From Lasiodiplodia sp. COLG20 (Eukaryota; Ascomycota; Dothideomycetes; Botryosphaeriales; Botryosphaeriaceae): a stretch of 64,000 bases of DNA. Under the pieces are notes generated by a model. The model was given only the letters and a program-made list of their open reading frames with translations, did no database searches and was not told the DNA's origin. Location: positions 558,001-622,000 of the forward strand of contig VNWV01000003.1 of the NCBI GenBank assembly GCA_009801085.1. The letters run 5' to 3'. The position numbers and the translations under genes are program-made. This document shows positions 1 to 11,870 of the stretch, piece after piece. How positions within the stretch are numbered: position 1 is the stretch's first letter; the number at the start of each line of letters is the position of its first letter.

Positions 1-1410
1 AGAAGAGAATGGGACGACAAATTGTCTGAATGCTGGCTGCCAGACAACGTGTACTGGATAGCCATGAAGGGGGAGCAGTCCAAGGAGAGGTTCGTCAGGA
101 GTATCGAAAATTTCCTCCAACGGACCAAAATGCCGAAAAATCAGGACCGCGTCCCGGAAGTCAAGCCGATATTTGGGCAGTATCCGTACTATGAGCAGGA
201 CCCCGATGGCCAATTCCACCGAAAATGCCACGCCATGAACGAACGGATATTCGAAAGCTTCGATCAGTGTTTCCGTGGCGAACTCAACTTTCCCACCCTT
301 GTCGGGACCATCTGCGAGGAGCTCCTCACCTCTTCTGCCCCGCCCAACATCACGACCTACAACGCGCTGCTCCTGGGCTTCAGCCGTCTCAAGCGGCACG
401 ACATATGCTCCATGGTCATCAAATCTCTCCACGAAGTCCACATGCGGCCAGACGAGATCACTTGCAGCGCAGCACTCTCCCACCACATCAACACCAACGA
501 CTCCCGCGGCTTCGTAAGGTTCGTGCAGCTCATGACGGGCATAAGTACGGACAGCTACGCACTGATGCTGGCCAACCCGACGCTCCCGCTCTCGCACCCC
601 TCGACGCTATACCGGCTGCAGAACCGCGTGGTGCGGCACCCACGCAAACCGGAGCGGCTGGTGCAGAAGGTGCACCCGACGCCGCGCGTGATGAGCTCGA
701 TCGTCGCGGGGCTGCTCAAGTTCCACGGGCTGGAGCGCGCGGCCGACATCTGCAGCACGCTGGCCGCCGACGGCTGGGGCTTCGACGCCGACGCGCTGAC
801 GCGCTTCCTGCACGCCTGCGCGCAGCAGCGCGACTGGGCCTCGGGCGTCGCCATCTGGCAGCAGCTGCAGGAGCTGCGCGCCCAGCGGCCCGCCTCGCGC
901 CCGCTCGACCGCGCCTCGTACATCCAGATGCTCGGCCTCTGCTACCGCTGCGACCGCCCGGACATCTTCGACCAGGTCATGCGCGAGGCCGAACACGCCG
1001 GCGGCTACCGCGCCCGCGCTCTCGAAAAGGACTTCAAGAAGATGCTCGGCCGCGGCGACAGCGCCTTCGACGAGACCGAGTCTCGTCGCCAAGATTGGCT
1101 TCTGCGCTCTGAGATGACCCAGCAGTTCAACGCTCAGAGCGCGTTCTTCGCAAAGCAGGCTGCCGCCGACGCTGCTGCTGCTACTGCTGAGGCCGATTCC
1201 GAGGCTGTTGCCGCCGCCGCCGCTGCCGCTGCTGCTAAAGCTGGTGCTGCGGTCGACGAAGAAGCTGTCATCCAGAAGATCCTGGACGATTTCGTCGCGC
1301 AGCCTGAAACCGAGCTTGCCTCGACCGGAAAACCGCCGGGGCCCGCGGAGAAGAAAACGTTCATGAGTTCGAATGACAAGGATAGGCCGCAGAACTGGAC
1401 GCTGGACTGA
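1..1410 (+). CDS. PPR-like mitochondrial RNA-binding protein, 5' partial
   Basis: The reading frame is already open at base 1, so the start lies upstream of the window; about 469 residues are visible, ending at TGA 1408-1410. The helical middle has pentatricopeptide character: the segment reading NITTYNALLLGFSRL (about residue 115) is a typical PPR helix A, followed by others around MRPDEITCSAAL, PTPRVMSSIVAGLLKFHGLERAADI and RASYIQMLGLCYRCDRPDIFDQVM. PPR proteins of fungi generally act in mitochondria on organellar transcripts or ribosomes; that role is inferred from the family. The C-terminal 90 residues are low-complexity and very Ala-rich (about residues 380-420), then polar, with no domain I recognise. 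The targeting sequence would be in the missing N-terminus. Convergent with the next gene. Confidence 0.75.
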   Translation, partial: RREWDDKLSECWLPDNVYWIAMKGEQSKERFVRSIENFLQRTKMPKNQDRVPEVKPIFGQYPYYEQDPDGQFHRKCHAMNERIFESFDQCFRGELNFPTLVGTICEELLTSSAPPNITTYNALLLGFSRLKRHDICSMVIKSLHEVHMRPDEITCSAALSHHINTNDSRGFVRFVQLMTGISTDSYALMLANPTLPLSHPSTLYRLQNRVVRHPRKPERLVQKVHPTPRVMSSIVAGLLKFHGLERAADICSTLAADGWGFDADALTRFLHACAQQRDWASGVAIWQQLQELRAQRPASRPLDRASYIQMLGLCYRCDRPDIFDQVMREAEHAGGYRARALEKDFKKMLGRGDSAFDETESRRQDWLLRSEMTQQFNAQSAFFAKQAAADAAAATAEADSEAVAAAAAAAAAKAGAAVDEEAVIQKILDDFVAQPETELASTGKPPGPAEKKTFMSSNDKDRPQNWTLD

Positions 1411-2325
1411 TGAGGGTGATGATGATGGTGGTGGCTCAGGTGGTTGTATATATGCACACGTTTCGGCTGGACTGTGTGCTCCTTCTGTACGATTGTCATT
1501 GTGCTACATATGCATTTGTTTCTGCGGTGGGACAAGGCGTTTATTTGGTGGGAGCGGTTATTTGGGTTACTACTGTATGAAGAGGTGTCTTTGCCTTTTG
1601 GGGGCGATAAGGGGGTATTTGGGTATAGAAGAAGTACGTGTATGATGTGGGAATCATGAAGACACCCGAAGAAACCAATCATAAGATGGTGGCACACGCC
1701 AAGTTTGACGGCAGATATGCTCACGATTGGCAATAGACCGCTTTGTCACTGAATCAAGAGCATACAACCAAAAAAAAGAAAGCAAGTCATGCCATGGCTT
1801 TCGCATTCGCCTGGAAACCGGGTATTTCATTCCTCATTCAACCAGCTCGATGGAGAGATCAAGCACCCTTCTGCGGGAACCTCACCTCGTTTGCTGCAAA
1901 GGCAAATCGGCATTCCCAAACAAGCGCAAGCAAGGTGATGAACCAGGGTTACGAGTGACCGCATCGATATCATTCAAAGAAACTGCCGCTCCTTTGCAAT
2001 GTAATATTGAAAAGAGAAAACGCCCAGAGCATGCACCACTGATGGCTCCCAAAATCAAGTGCAAGTGCAGAAAAAAAAGTTAACCCCTCGATCCATCCTT
2101 CCTTCCAAGTTACCCATCCCGTTCTTTTCCCCTTAAGCTCGCTGAATGCTTCGTCGTCTTCTCTTTGCGTTTGCGCGGATATGTCTTTGACTTTCTTGAA
2201 AAGGAAAGCGTTCGCGGCCGTGGAAAAGAGATCGTGTCGCTCTATCAACTAGTTGAAAATGAGATAGATCCCTTCGTCTCAGAGATCTTCTTCACGTCGT
2301 TTCGTCGTATCCTTCTTCTCTCCAT
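1411..2325. other. intergenic, convergent 3' ends
   Basis: Holds the 3' ends of two converging genes. Short open frames exist on both strands but none has coding character. A His-codon-rich stretch (gatgatgatgg near 1418-1430) follows the PPR stop. I see nothing else in it. Confidence 0.6.
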
Positions 2326-3877
2326 TTAAGCGGCAGCGGGCTGGCCTTCCTGGGGCTGCGCGGCCGGTTGTTGGCTGCCAGAAGTGGCTTGAGCCACATC
2401 AGCCTGCTTCTCCGGGAGGAGACCCTTGGACAGCCACAGTTGAATGAGCGGCGTCATGGGCTCCATCTCCTTGTCACTGAGCAGGTCGTACTGCTGACCG
2501 ACGTTGATGAAGTGGATGAAGCACGTGTTGAGCTCCTTGTAAGCGTTGAGGTTCCAGTAGGGGTCGAGCCAGTGGCCATGGTACAGGTGAGCGTAGCAGC
2601 GCATCATCTGGCGGTAGATGGATTTGATGTCGTCCTTGAAGTGCTTAGGAAAGCCGGCAGGCTTACCCATCCATTCGTCACCGGAAAGTTGGGAGAGCGG
2701 AGCGTTGATCGAGGTTGGTCCGGCAGGAATGGGAGAGTTAGAACCAGGGGTGTTTAGGCCTCCTGAGGCATAGGTGGCGGCGGATGTGCTGGAAGGCTGA
2801 GACGGAATCGAGGTGTCTACAGGGAAGAGGTTCTGGTCGCCAATCTTTCCCACAATCCACTTCTGAACGAGTTGGATGTACTGGTAGGCGGGGATTTTGA
2901 TGGGCTTCTTGTTGTTGTCCAACCAGGTGTAGGTGTGGCTGAATTACTTAGCATGACTTGTCCCTCACTAATAAAGGTAACGACTGAACTTACCCGGCGG
3001 CAGACATTGTGGGGCAAGTGTCCGGGTTGCAGATTGGGCGGCCTGTCCGCTCATCAAGAGTCTTGATAACCTGGATCATGCCATCCAGAAGACGGTATTG
3101 CTCAACAACTACCAAAGGTGAGAACAGGTAAAGTGAGACAGAGAGGCAGATGGCACAAACCTTGGTGAGCGAGCCACTCGCCCTCATCAACCATCTTCGG
3201 CCGCGCGGCCAGAGTCATAAAGTTACCCTTGACGATCAGGTTGGAATACTCCTCGCGGAAGAAGTACGGAGGCTTCCTGTTCGACGGCGACTGCGAGCGG
3301 TCGGCCTCGATGGGAGTGGTCTCGGTGGGCGTAGCGGAAGCCATTGAGGGTGATTGAGGCAGCTGCTGCGGAGGGTACTGCTGGGGGGCGTTCTGGTAAG
3401 ACAAAGTGGGTGACGCGTTGCCCTTGGCTTGCGGCGGCTGCTGGTTATTGCTGTTCTTGTTGGATCGTCCGCCGAAGCCTTGGCGACTGTCGAGCAATTG
3501 AGTTAGTGGTGGCGTTCTAGGCCCTTTATCTATTGGATGTGGGGCTTGAAAGGGTGCCGCTCGTGCCCGACGCAGATGCAGGGGGGACGGATGAGGAAGG
3601 GAATGCAGAGGATAGAGACAATGACAGCAGGAAGGGTGGTAAAAGGCAAACAGGGACGCGGGGAGTGAATCACGTGTGGGCGGTGTGCAACGGGTGGAGA
3701 AAAAGGAACAAAGAGCAAATGATAGCCACGTGCGGAGATGATCGTAGGAAATGAATTGGGCTGGGCGGCTAGACAGAGCGGTTCGCGGGGCAGGCGGGGC
3801 GAGGAGAAGGTATGCAGAGGGTGCGTAAGGCCACGAGGAATGCTAAGCACTTACACGCTGGAGAAGAACGACGCCAT
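2326..3877 (-). CDS. mob2: Mob2-type NDR kinase activator
   Basis: Four exons: complement(2326..2938, 2994..3108, 3161..3486, 3855..3877); total 1077 nt, 358 residues, all junctions GT..AG in frame. The first exon is only 23 nt (MASFFSS plus two bases) before a 368-nt intron. The protein has an SFF-type N-terminus, a Gln/Pro/Ser-rich linker, then the Mob fold: LIVKGNF, VDEGEWLAHQ, CNPDTCPTMSA, TYTWLDNNKKP, YAHLYHGHW. Mob2 binds and activates NDR-family kinases (Cbk1/Orb6/COT1) in polarised growth and cell separation. The N-terminus and the LVKG/VDxGEW blocks fit Mob2 better than Mob1 or phocein (comparison from memory). All four zinc ligands are present (CxxxxC and HxxxxH). A roughly 50-residue Ser/Gly/Pro insertion sits inside the Mob domain after LFPVDTS. 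Divergent from leo1. Confidence 0.88.
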
Positions 3878-4315
3878 GTCTGCAATTCACGCAGTTTTAA
3901 GGTAACCGGATAGGGGAGGCGGCTGAGGTTGGCGGCAAGCCGTCGAGCGATGTGTGGCAGAGAAGACGGAGAGCGAGGGGATGGGAGGAGTGTAGATGTC
4001 TGAACCTCTCCCTACCGCACGCCGGGCGGTTTCAGTTGCGCCCCTCCTGAAAGGGGAACATGCCGCCGGTCGCTTATTTCTCCGCGCCGCCGCCGCCGCG
4101 ACGGGTGCCCGCCGAGCTCCAGTGCGACGCGCGCGCTGCGAGTGAATCCAGCTGCAGCTCACCACAAAGCCCATCCTCTGCGCTTCCCCCCTCCACCGAC
4201 CGTCTTCCGCCACCCGCCCGCGCACGTCGCCGCCCGCCCGGCACCGTCGTCAGCTCGTCTTTGCGCCTCCGCGTCCTCCTGCCGTCCGTCAATCGCACGT
4301 CTCACACCGACCGCC
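3878..4315. promoter_or_regulatory. bidirectional promoter mob2 / leo1
   Basis: 438 bp between the two start codons of head-to-head genes, GC-rich near leo1, with C/T-rich leader sequence (4160-4315) on the leo1 side. I see no clear TATA box. Shared promoter function is inferred from spacing only. Confidence 0.5.
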
Positions 4316-5990
4316 ATGGCGTCCGATTCAGAGAATAACATGGCCGACATGTTCGGCGACGACGCTGAGGCCACCGGCGCCATTGCCACGTCCACCTCGC
4401 CCCCACCCGACCAGAACGAGGATGACGATGACGACGTTGTCACCGGAAGGCGCACCACTGGCGGCGCTGGGGCTGCGGCGAGTGACGACGAGCTCAATGA
4501 CGACGAGCCGCCGCTGGACGATGAGGATGACCTTTTCGGTGACGGAGGAGATGATGATGACATTGAGCAGGCGCCGTACGTATTGCTATATTTTATTTGT
4601 TTGGCTTTCACAGAGCCTGAGACCATGCGCCACGTCTCTGATTTGGTGTCAAGCAAGACCACTGCTAATCGTCAATTCTTGCAGGGCGGAGCGCACACTC
4701 GACGATGAGGAGCTCGACTCTGGCGATGACATGGGCCGCGAGGACCGCGTGAAGAGTACGGCTGCGGAGGAATTCGAGGCTATGGAGCTCCAGATTGCCG
4801 AAGCATCGCTGCCACGCCATGCAGTTCCTGAGCCCAGCGACAACGAGGTGTGTGTGGACCTTACGCCAGCATGCGCTGTTTGCTGAACATAATTGCAGCT
4901 CTATCTCATGAAGGTACCACGCTTTCTCGCAGTCGACCCCAAAACGTTTGTCCTTGAGAAGTGGCAACCGCCCACAACGGATCATCACAGCAAGAGAGAG
5001 CCATCATCGACCTTCTCTCCCTTCAAGACCGCCCAGACGACCATCCGCTGGCGCCATTCTCCTTCCAACCCCTCTCAGCTTCAATCCAATGCACGCATTC
5101 TCAGATGGTCCGATGGTTCCCTTACTCTGCAGCTCGGTTCCGACCCCACGCAGCAGTACGAGCTTGACGGAAAGCCCCTTGCTCCTCCGCAGATTAACCC
5201 CATCAAGCCTACTCCTACTAGCATCCGGGATATGAAGAATCGCGGAGCCCCTACGTATGACCCAAGCAAGGACTCTCACACGTACCTCTGCACGCCCAAT
5301 CAACGCGAGCAATTGGTGCGCATCACCAACAAGGTCACCGCTGGTATTTCCGTTCTGCCATCTAAGAGCACAACGGACGATTCTTTGGAGCGTTTACAGG
5401 AGTCTCTTGCCGCTGCCGCCAAAGCACGTTCTGGTGCTGGCGGCTCTGTGGCCATCTTCAGCTTGACTGAAGATCCGGAGAAGAAGAAGAGGGAGGCAGA
5501 GGCGACTGAGAGGGAGCGTGAGCGACATGCTAAGCTGGAGGAGCGCCAGAGAGAGCGCCAGCGTATGCGGAACGACCGAGGCTTCGGCCGCAGCGGGTTT
5601 GCTCGGTCTTCAGGATATGGCGGTTCTCGCTATGGTCAGTCGAGCGCGTATGATGATGAAGACCGTGGTGCTCGCGGAGCCAAGCAGAGACGTCCCAGGC
5701 GGGAAGAGTATAGCGATGAGGAGGAGGATGCTGGTCCTCGCTCTCGCTTCAGGGAGGACGAGTACGACGAGGACGATGACTTCCTTGCCGGCAGCGACGA
5801 GGAGCCCGAAACGTATGAGGACGAGGAAGACATCGACGACCGCCTTGAGGCACAACAGCGTAGGGAGAGGCGCGGTAGTCCGAAGAGGGCTCACGCGGAC
5901 GAGGACGAGGACGATGACGATGAAGTCATTGCGGCAAGCTCTAGGAAGCGGAGACGGGTCGTCGATGACGATGATGAAGACGAGGAGTAG
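4316..5990 (+). CDS. leo1: Paf1 complex subunit Leo1
   Basis: Three exons: 4316..4575, 4685..4847, 4899..5990 (1515 nt, 504 residues). Leo1 is a subunit of the Paf1 complex, which travels with RNA polymerase II and supports histone modification and elongation in the nucleus. The layout is characteristic: a very acidic N-terminus (Asp/Glu runs, residues 30-90), the conserved core beginning LYLMKVPRFLAVDPKTF and continuing through TIRWR, NARILRWSDGSLTLQLG, TYLCTPNQ, then a charged Arg/Glu coiled region (REAEATERERERHAKLEERQ) and a long acidic C-terminus with basic patches (KRRRV). The start at 4316 is the first ATG of the frame, preceded by a CT-rich leader. Exon phases agree. Confidence 0.93.
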
Positions 5991-7648
5991 AGGAGCCTAT
6001 GGGCGCGAGGCATCAAAATGGAATCCACGGGAAGGCATGACGTTGAATGGCATAATTGGCGCTGGCTCTTGGATTCGCATATATTAGGACTGATTCCCAA
6101 AAAGCGTGTAGACAGGTGTTTAGGTCTAATTCGGGCGCTCGAGCAGGTCGCTACTGCCAGACGAGCCATCATCCATGAAATCAATCTGACTGTGCCCACG
6201 TGGGCAAATGCCACGGCTTTTCGAGCATTAGTGGCATCGTAAGTGCGGAGTAGAAAGACGGGCTAGTAACCAACCGCCAAGCATGAGATAGGCAATATTC
6301 TGGGCTGTTATACGAATAGGGTCTCACCGCAGCTTCCTCGCTGATAGGTAGCAGATAAAGCACAGGGCCAGTCACGCAGGATGCGAAGACGGTGACACAC
6401 CAACGTCAACCAGCATGCCAACGGAAGCCCCGGCGTCCCAGATTCGTGGACGCGCACCCGGCGAGGAGGCTATATGCAGGGCAAGCGCATTTTACTCTGG
6501 ACGCAATCGAGGGCCGAGCCGCACCATAGGACCGCAGAGCCGAACGTTCGAACGATGGGCTCTCCAGAAAGCTCACGAAAACAGCATGACGCTGATGGGC
6601 TCCGAGCCCTAATGCGGCGCTCGCTTGGCTGCGGCTGTCTTGGCCCCGGCTGCCCAGCCCTTGGGCCTCTGCTTGCCCTCGAGCTTGATGTGCGCCATCA
6701 GATCTCGATCTGCAACTGGGCCAACGGGCTCACAACACCGCTAGGCAAGCTCGCTTGATTCCCCAAAGAGTCTGAAGCCTCAGCAGCGTCCGACGAGGTG
6801 CACGGCGATTCCGAAGGATGCAGGTGGCGGGCCTGTGGCGGGCACGAGGCGGCCTGTTCACGCGGGCGGAAGCCGGGGTGTGGGCTGCTGCGCTCTGTGT
6901 CGGCGAGGCAGGGCACAGGCGTCCCGCGGGCGAGAGGCGGAGGCAACCGCTTGGCTGATGCTTAGCGGGGAGTAGGCATCGATGGCGTCTTATCACGTTA
7001 TCGCCATTTTGGCTCTACGCCGCCGACGTTTGCGGGCAGTCCGCGGCCAACGCTCCTCTCAGCCGCCCGGATTCTGAATTTTCTTTCCACGTTTCGTCGG
7101 GACCGCCGATGGCAAAAGTGCGAGCATCCTGGCGTGAGGCGGCAGAGAAATCTGGGGCAGTGTTGCTGCGCGCCGCCCAGGAGCCTGGTTGCGCAACATA
7201 ATTCACCCACTGTTCCTTCCATCTGGTGCTGCCCTGGCGCATTAGCTTGCTTTCCCTGTCGAGCTGACGTCGCCCATTTGTCAACGCTTGCCGGCCATGG
7301 AGACGCGAATTGATGGGCTCCCATGCTCTGCGCTAAACCACGCAACGCAACGTCCTACTGCTACTCCAGCGCTAGGCTGACGGGCTGATTCGAAGATCAC
7401 TTTTCATATAAAACCTGACCCACCGCTCAGCTTACCCATACCTCTCTTGTTTGGCCCCTCTCTGTCCCGAACGCTTCCTTATTCGGCTCCCACGCCCGAC
7501 CCTAGCACGCAACCGAGCGGAAATCCTCGTTGCGTCGCCCTAATTTTACGCGTGTCCTGGAGAATAACTGGTGGTTCATGCCGCCGACCGTCTCAAGTCA
7601 CGATCCTTTGTACACCTTCACCTTCGTCCAACCCATCCGGTCGGTGAA
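5991..7648. other. intergenic, 3' end of leo1 and transporter promoter
   Basis: About 1.66 kb without a supportable gene. The last 250 bp are the C/T-rich promoter and leader of the transporter gene. The rest is mixed-composition sequence with only short open frames. Confidence 0.6.
7407..7413 (+). promoter_or_regulatory. TATA-box candidate of the transporter gene
   Basis: TATAAAA, 236 bp upstream of the ATG at 7649, followed by a pyrimidine-rich leader typical of fungal transcription start regions. Placement is plausible; no direct evidence of use. Confidence 0.4.
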
Positions 7649-9324
7649 ATGGCGCTAGGTTTCGGCCGCAAGAAGAGCGTCGACGACGACCGCAAGCCTT
7701 CGCCTTCGCGCGCCGTGGCCGACGACAAGAATGTCCTCGACACCTCGGGCAACTACGGTGCGGGCTACGACTCGGAAGCCGGCCGCGCTCACGGCGACCG
7801 CCCCATGCGCCGCATCAGCGAGCCCATCATCAAGCCGGTCATCCCCACCAGCGGCTCCGACTCGGACAGCACCGTGAGCGTGGGCAAGCAGATCGCGCTG
7901 GAGGAATCCAATGCGATCAAGTACCGCACGTGCAGCTGGCCCAAAACTGCAGCCTTGCTCTTCTCCGAGTACATTTGCCTGGCGATCATGTCCTTTCCCT
8001 GGTCGTACTCAGTCTTGGGACTCGTACCCGGTCTGATTTTGACCGTCGTGATAGCCGGTCTGGTGCTGTATACGTCCCTGATTACTTGGTGAGTTTCAAT
8101 TCAGAAATGTTTTGCGCATTTCGTTCTGACCACCGACCAGGGAGTTCTGCCTTCGCCATCCTGAGGTCAAGGATGTATGCGACATTGGGCAGATGTTGTT
8201 CTTCAACCACAAATGGGCGTGGTGGTTCACCGCTGTGATGTTCCTCCTGAACAACACCTTCATTCAGGTAAGTGTTTCGGAGCGTTCCGCGCCTGCCTGC
8301 CACTGACACGGACGCATCTCAGGGTCTCCATTGTCTTGTTGGTGCGAAATATCTAAACACAATGACAAACCACAGCATGTGCACTATTGGATTCTCCGCC
8401 ATTGTCGCCGTCATCTCTTGGGTTTGCTCACTACCCAGGACTTTTTCTACCCTTGCAAAGTTGGCCACAGCTTCCGCATTTTTTACCTTCATCTCCGTCC
8501 TCCTGGCAACCATTTTTTCCGCAATTGAGCCCCACCCGGCCGGCTACCCCGACCTGGGTGAGCCTATCGTTTTGGCGATTCCAGCAGCAGGTACGACGTT
8601 TGTGGCTGGCATGAACGCATTCATGAACATCAGCTATACGTTCATCGGCCAGATTACCCTTCCGTCATTCATCGCGGAGATGAAGAATCCTAGGGACTTC
8701 CCCAAGGCCCTCTGGGCTGTCACAATCGCCGAGGTGATCGTGTTCAGTCTGGTCGGCTCCATCGTCTACGCCTACACCGGCACAAATTACATCACGGCTC
8801 CGGCGTTCGGCTCCATCAGCAACGAGGTCTACAAGAAGGTCAGCTTTAGCTTCATGATTCCGACTATTATTTTCCTGGGAGTCCTTTATGCTTCAGTCTC
8901 GGCACGTTTCGTCTTCTTCCGCCTGTACTCCGGTACGCGTCACATGGGCGACCACACGGTCGTCGGCTGGGTATCCTGGGGCCTTATCCTCGCGGCTCTG
9001 TGGATTGTGGCCTTCATTATCGCTGAAGTGATTCCGTTCTTCTCGGACTTGCTCAGCTTGATGAGTTCTCTCTTCGATTCATTCTTCGGCTTTATTTTTT
9101 GGGGTGTCGCCTACATCCGTATGCGCAGGGCAGACTACGGACCGGATTTCTACAAGACCCGCGGCTGGAGGGGTCCAGTCGGCTTCGTGTTCAATCTCAT
9201 CCTCTGCGCGATTGGCCTGCTATTCCTTAGCGGCGGAACGTACGCAGTCGTCAAGAGTATTATCGAAGGTTACGAAGCGAACAATTTCGGCGGCGCGTTC
9301 TCGTGCGCGACGAACGGTTTGTGA
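7649..9324 (+). CDS. amino acid transporter, AAAP family (neutral amino acid permease-like)
   Basis: Three exons: 7649..8088, 8141..8267, 8323..9324 (1569 nt, 522 residues). A hydrophilic N-terminus of about 95 residues is followed by about eleven hydrophobic segments, starting TAALLFSEYICLAIMSFPWSYSVLG, the usual first helix of fungal amino acid/auxin permeases (Aa_trans). Further hallmarks are GAKYLNTMTNH, AGMNAFMNISYTFIGQITLPSFIAEMKNPRDFPKAL and YTGTNYITAPAFGS. These are plasma-membrane proton-coupled carriers; the Neurospora MTR neutral/aromatic permease belongs to this group, but the substrate cannot be read from sequence. The ATG at 7649 is the first in frame. The N-terminal Ser/Lys-rich tail could be a phosphorylation and turnover region. 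Confidence 0.9.
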
Positions 9325-9890
9325 GGCGAAATCAATATCCCGGACGACAGAAGTCTCTGTAAGACCCATAAGAGAAGCAAAAAGGGAAGCGGGCCAGAGT
9401 GGATACAAAAAGGGAAGGATCTGATATTTTTTGATTTCTTACTGCCAATACATGTTATGCTAGACTGCAGCCTCTCGCGGAGGACGACGGTCCATCAAGA
9501 CAGCTATGATCGCAACGCTAATGATATATTTTAATGCTTCTGAAAACTCATGAAGACCACCAATCAGGGTCCCTGCTGACCGAGACTCCCGACGATCAAG
9601 ACTTTGGTGTTGAGCCTTGGGATGATGGCCGATGACGAAAAACGTGGGGTCTTTGCCGCTCCACCGGCCCTAAGGTCGCCATCGCTTGCCGTGCCGCTCT
9701 CCGCAGTCACATGCAAGCTCCGTCATCTCGCGCGAGGCGGAAGAACACCATCTGTCAACAACGCCAGCCACGCTAAATCCCTCGTTTCTCGCTTTGCCTC
9801 AAAGCTTCCCCTCCGTCACTTCCTGCCAATTGCCCCTCCTCTTCCCCTCTGCTCTGAGCTCCAACACCACAGTCCTCTCCACCCTCAACC
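9325..9890. other. intergenic, transporter 3' end and opi3 leader
   Basis: 566 bp. The final 200 bp are C/T-rich leader for the next gene (CTTCCCCT and TCCTCTTCCCC tracts). Nothing else is recognisable. Confidence 0.55.
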
Positions 9891-11074
9891 ATGGCTGCCT
9901 ACATCGATTTCAGCCAGCCGACTCTCTGGCGTGAGTGCTACCAGCTCCTTCCATGAGCTTCCTTCCCCGCTACACCGTCATTTCCGCACAACGAAACTTT
10001 GCGCCGCCGCAGCGCAACACCACCAAAGCTCATGACGTTGGCTAGCGCGCGAGTGATCAAAGCGCTAACGTCTAATGAACAGTGTCTGCTGCGAGCATTG
10101 CGTTCAACCCGACTTTCTGGAAGTAAGTGTCGAGCTCAATTCAGTTCTACAACAAAGCAATTTGAAGACAGCTGCTGACCGCTTCTCCAGCATCGCTGCT
10201 AGGCAAGGTACTGTGTTCTCCACTCCGCCCATTCAATACTGTAGAGCTCCAAGCGTCGGGAATCTCTTGCGCGGTAGTCACTCCGCACCACCTCGCACCG
10301 TTGGAGGCGCGAGAGCTCCAATGGCACACCCGCATCGCGCCTAATTTCTGCAGAGAGCTCTTGAAGCTCCTGTCGTCGCGTTTCTGGGGTCAATGAAAGC
10401 TAATTGACGCGGTTTGGGTCTACAGAATACCACAACAAGGTCATCACCAAGCTCTTTGGCGGCAACCCGCGCTACGGCTGCTATGCGCTCGCCGTGGCCA
10501 TCTTCTCGCTGGGAATCATTCGCGATGCTATGTATGTCTCTCTCTTTCCCTCATCCACCACCGACACCACGATAAGTGCATATTTCCATGCAACCGACAC
10601 CATCCTCCCGTCCCGCACCCCCGCTCTTCCCCCCCATCACCCACCCAAACTAACGCCAAACCCTCTGCCCACAGCTACAAGACCGCCATCGAAGCGCAGC
10701 CAACGCTGCCCCTCCTCCTCACCCCGACCTTCCGCAGCATCGCGTTCGGTCTGCTCGCGTCGGGCAACGTGCTGGTCCTGTCGTCCATGTGGGCGCTGGG
10801 CGTGACGGGCACGTACCTGGGCGACTACTTCGGCATCCTGATGGACGAGAAGGTGACGTCGTTCCCCTTCAACGTCACCGACGCGCCCATGTACTGGGGC
10901 AGCACCGCGTCCTTCCTCGGCACCGCCATCCTCTTCGGCAAGCCCGCCGGCCTCTTCCTCACGGCCCTCGTCTACGTCGCCTACAGCATCGCCCTCCGCT
11001 ACGAGGACCCCTTCACCGCTGAAATCTACGCCAAGAGGGAGCGCGAGCGCGCTGCCGGTAAGAAGTCGTCGTAA
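9891..11074 (+). CDS. opi3: phosphatidyl-N-methylethanolamine N-methyltransferase (Opi3/PLMT)
   Basis: Five exons: 9891..9930, 10083..10122, 10191..10207, 10426..10531, 10675..11074 (603 nt, 200 residues). The enzyme performs the last SAM-dependent methylations that turn phosphatidylethanolamine derivatives into phosphatidylcholine in the ER membrane. The protein follows the family from end to end: AFNPTFWNIAARQEYHNKV, GCYALAVAIFSLGIIRD, VLVLSSMWALGVTGTYLGDYFGILMDEKVTSFPFNV, GKPAGLFLTALVYVAYSIALRYEDPFT, and a basic KRERERAAGKKSS tail. Length agrees with yeast Opi3 (about 206). The SAM-site Glu pair of the family (EEPF) reads EDPF here, a conservative change. Exon 3 is only 17 nt. Convergent with beta-tubulin. 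Confidence 0.93.
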
Positions 11075-11870
11075 ATGGACGGCGGCGATTCACAATGGGT
11101 AAACGGGGGGGTCCTCGCGCGCGCTTCAGAAGAGGGAGAGAGGCGAGGAAGGAAGGGAAAAGAAAGGACGAGGGAAGCGCGCGCCCATCTCCGGCAAATG
11201 CACGAGCCCGCATTCAAAAGAGAAAGAAACGGATGCGGCCCGGACCGAGCGGAGATTTTCGGTTCCATTAACCGTTACCCACATCTTGTTCACGTGAATG
11301 AGGCATTCGTTAATAGGGGTAGGTATGTGAGGGAGAAGCGAATAGGGGTGGGGCGAAGAGACCGAGATTAGAGACAGATTATACTCTCAAATCACGCACG
11401 CGGTTCAACATTGCGTGTTTCGCGGTAAGTAGATGGGGAGAACGATTAGAAGATGGCGTAGAGGGAGAGGGAGAGGTACCGAAGTTACGAGGTCGACGAA
11501 ATTTTGCATTACACAGGGCGTTTTAACAGTCAAAGGGTATTCAACTGCCAAGGTTGAGAGCAAGGGTGGTCATTGTTGGGATTTAACATCTAAGATACCA
11601 AATGCAAACATATCGGTTTTATTGTCAGTCATGCAGCCAGGGCAATCTGGCAGTTTTCAAGGTGGACACGTTGAATGGCACAGTCGTTTAAAAGCAAAGG
11701 CTGCATATTTATCGCAGAAATGGATTACCAAAGCACTACTATTGTTTTGAAACGCTTAACTACACGTTCGAGCTCACCCCACTCGTACGTTCTCAGAAGT
11801 TCAAAACCAAACAAGACCAAGCTCAGTGGGCTCTCTAAGGCCCAAGCTACCGATCCAGTTGGACAGGAAT
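11075..11870. other. intergenic, convergent 3' ends of opi3 and beta-tubulin
   Basis: About 800 bp. A purine-rich stretch follows the opi3 stop (11100-11180). No coding or RNA feature is seen. Confidence 0.55.

Noticed and set aside
1134..1733. 199-residue minus-strand frame with a His run
   Set aside because: Antisense to the Ala-codon repeat of the PPR gene and its 3' flank; the His run is a reading of GATGATGATGG simple sequence.
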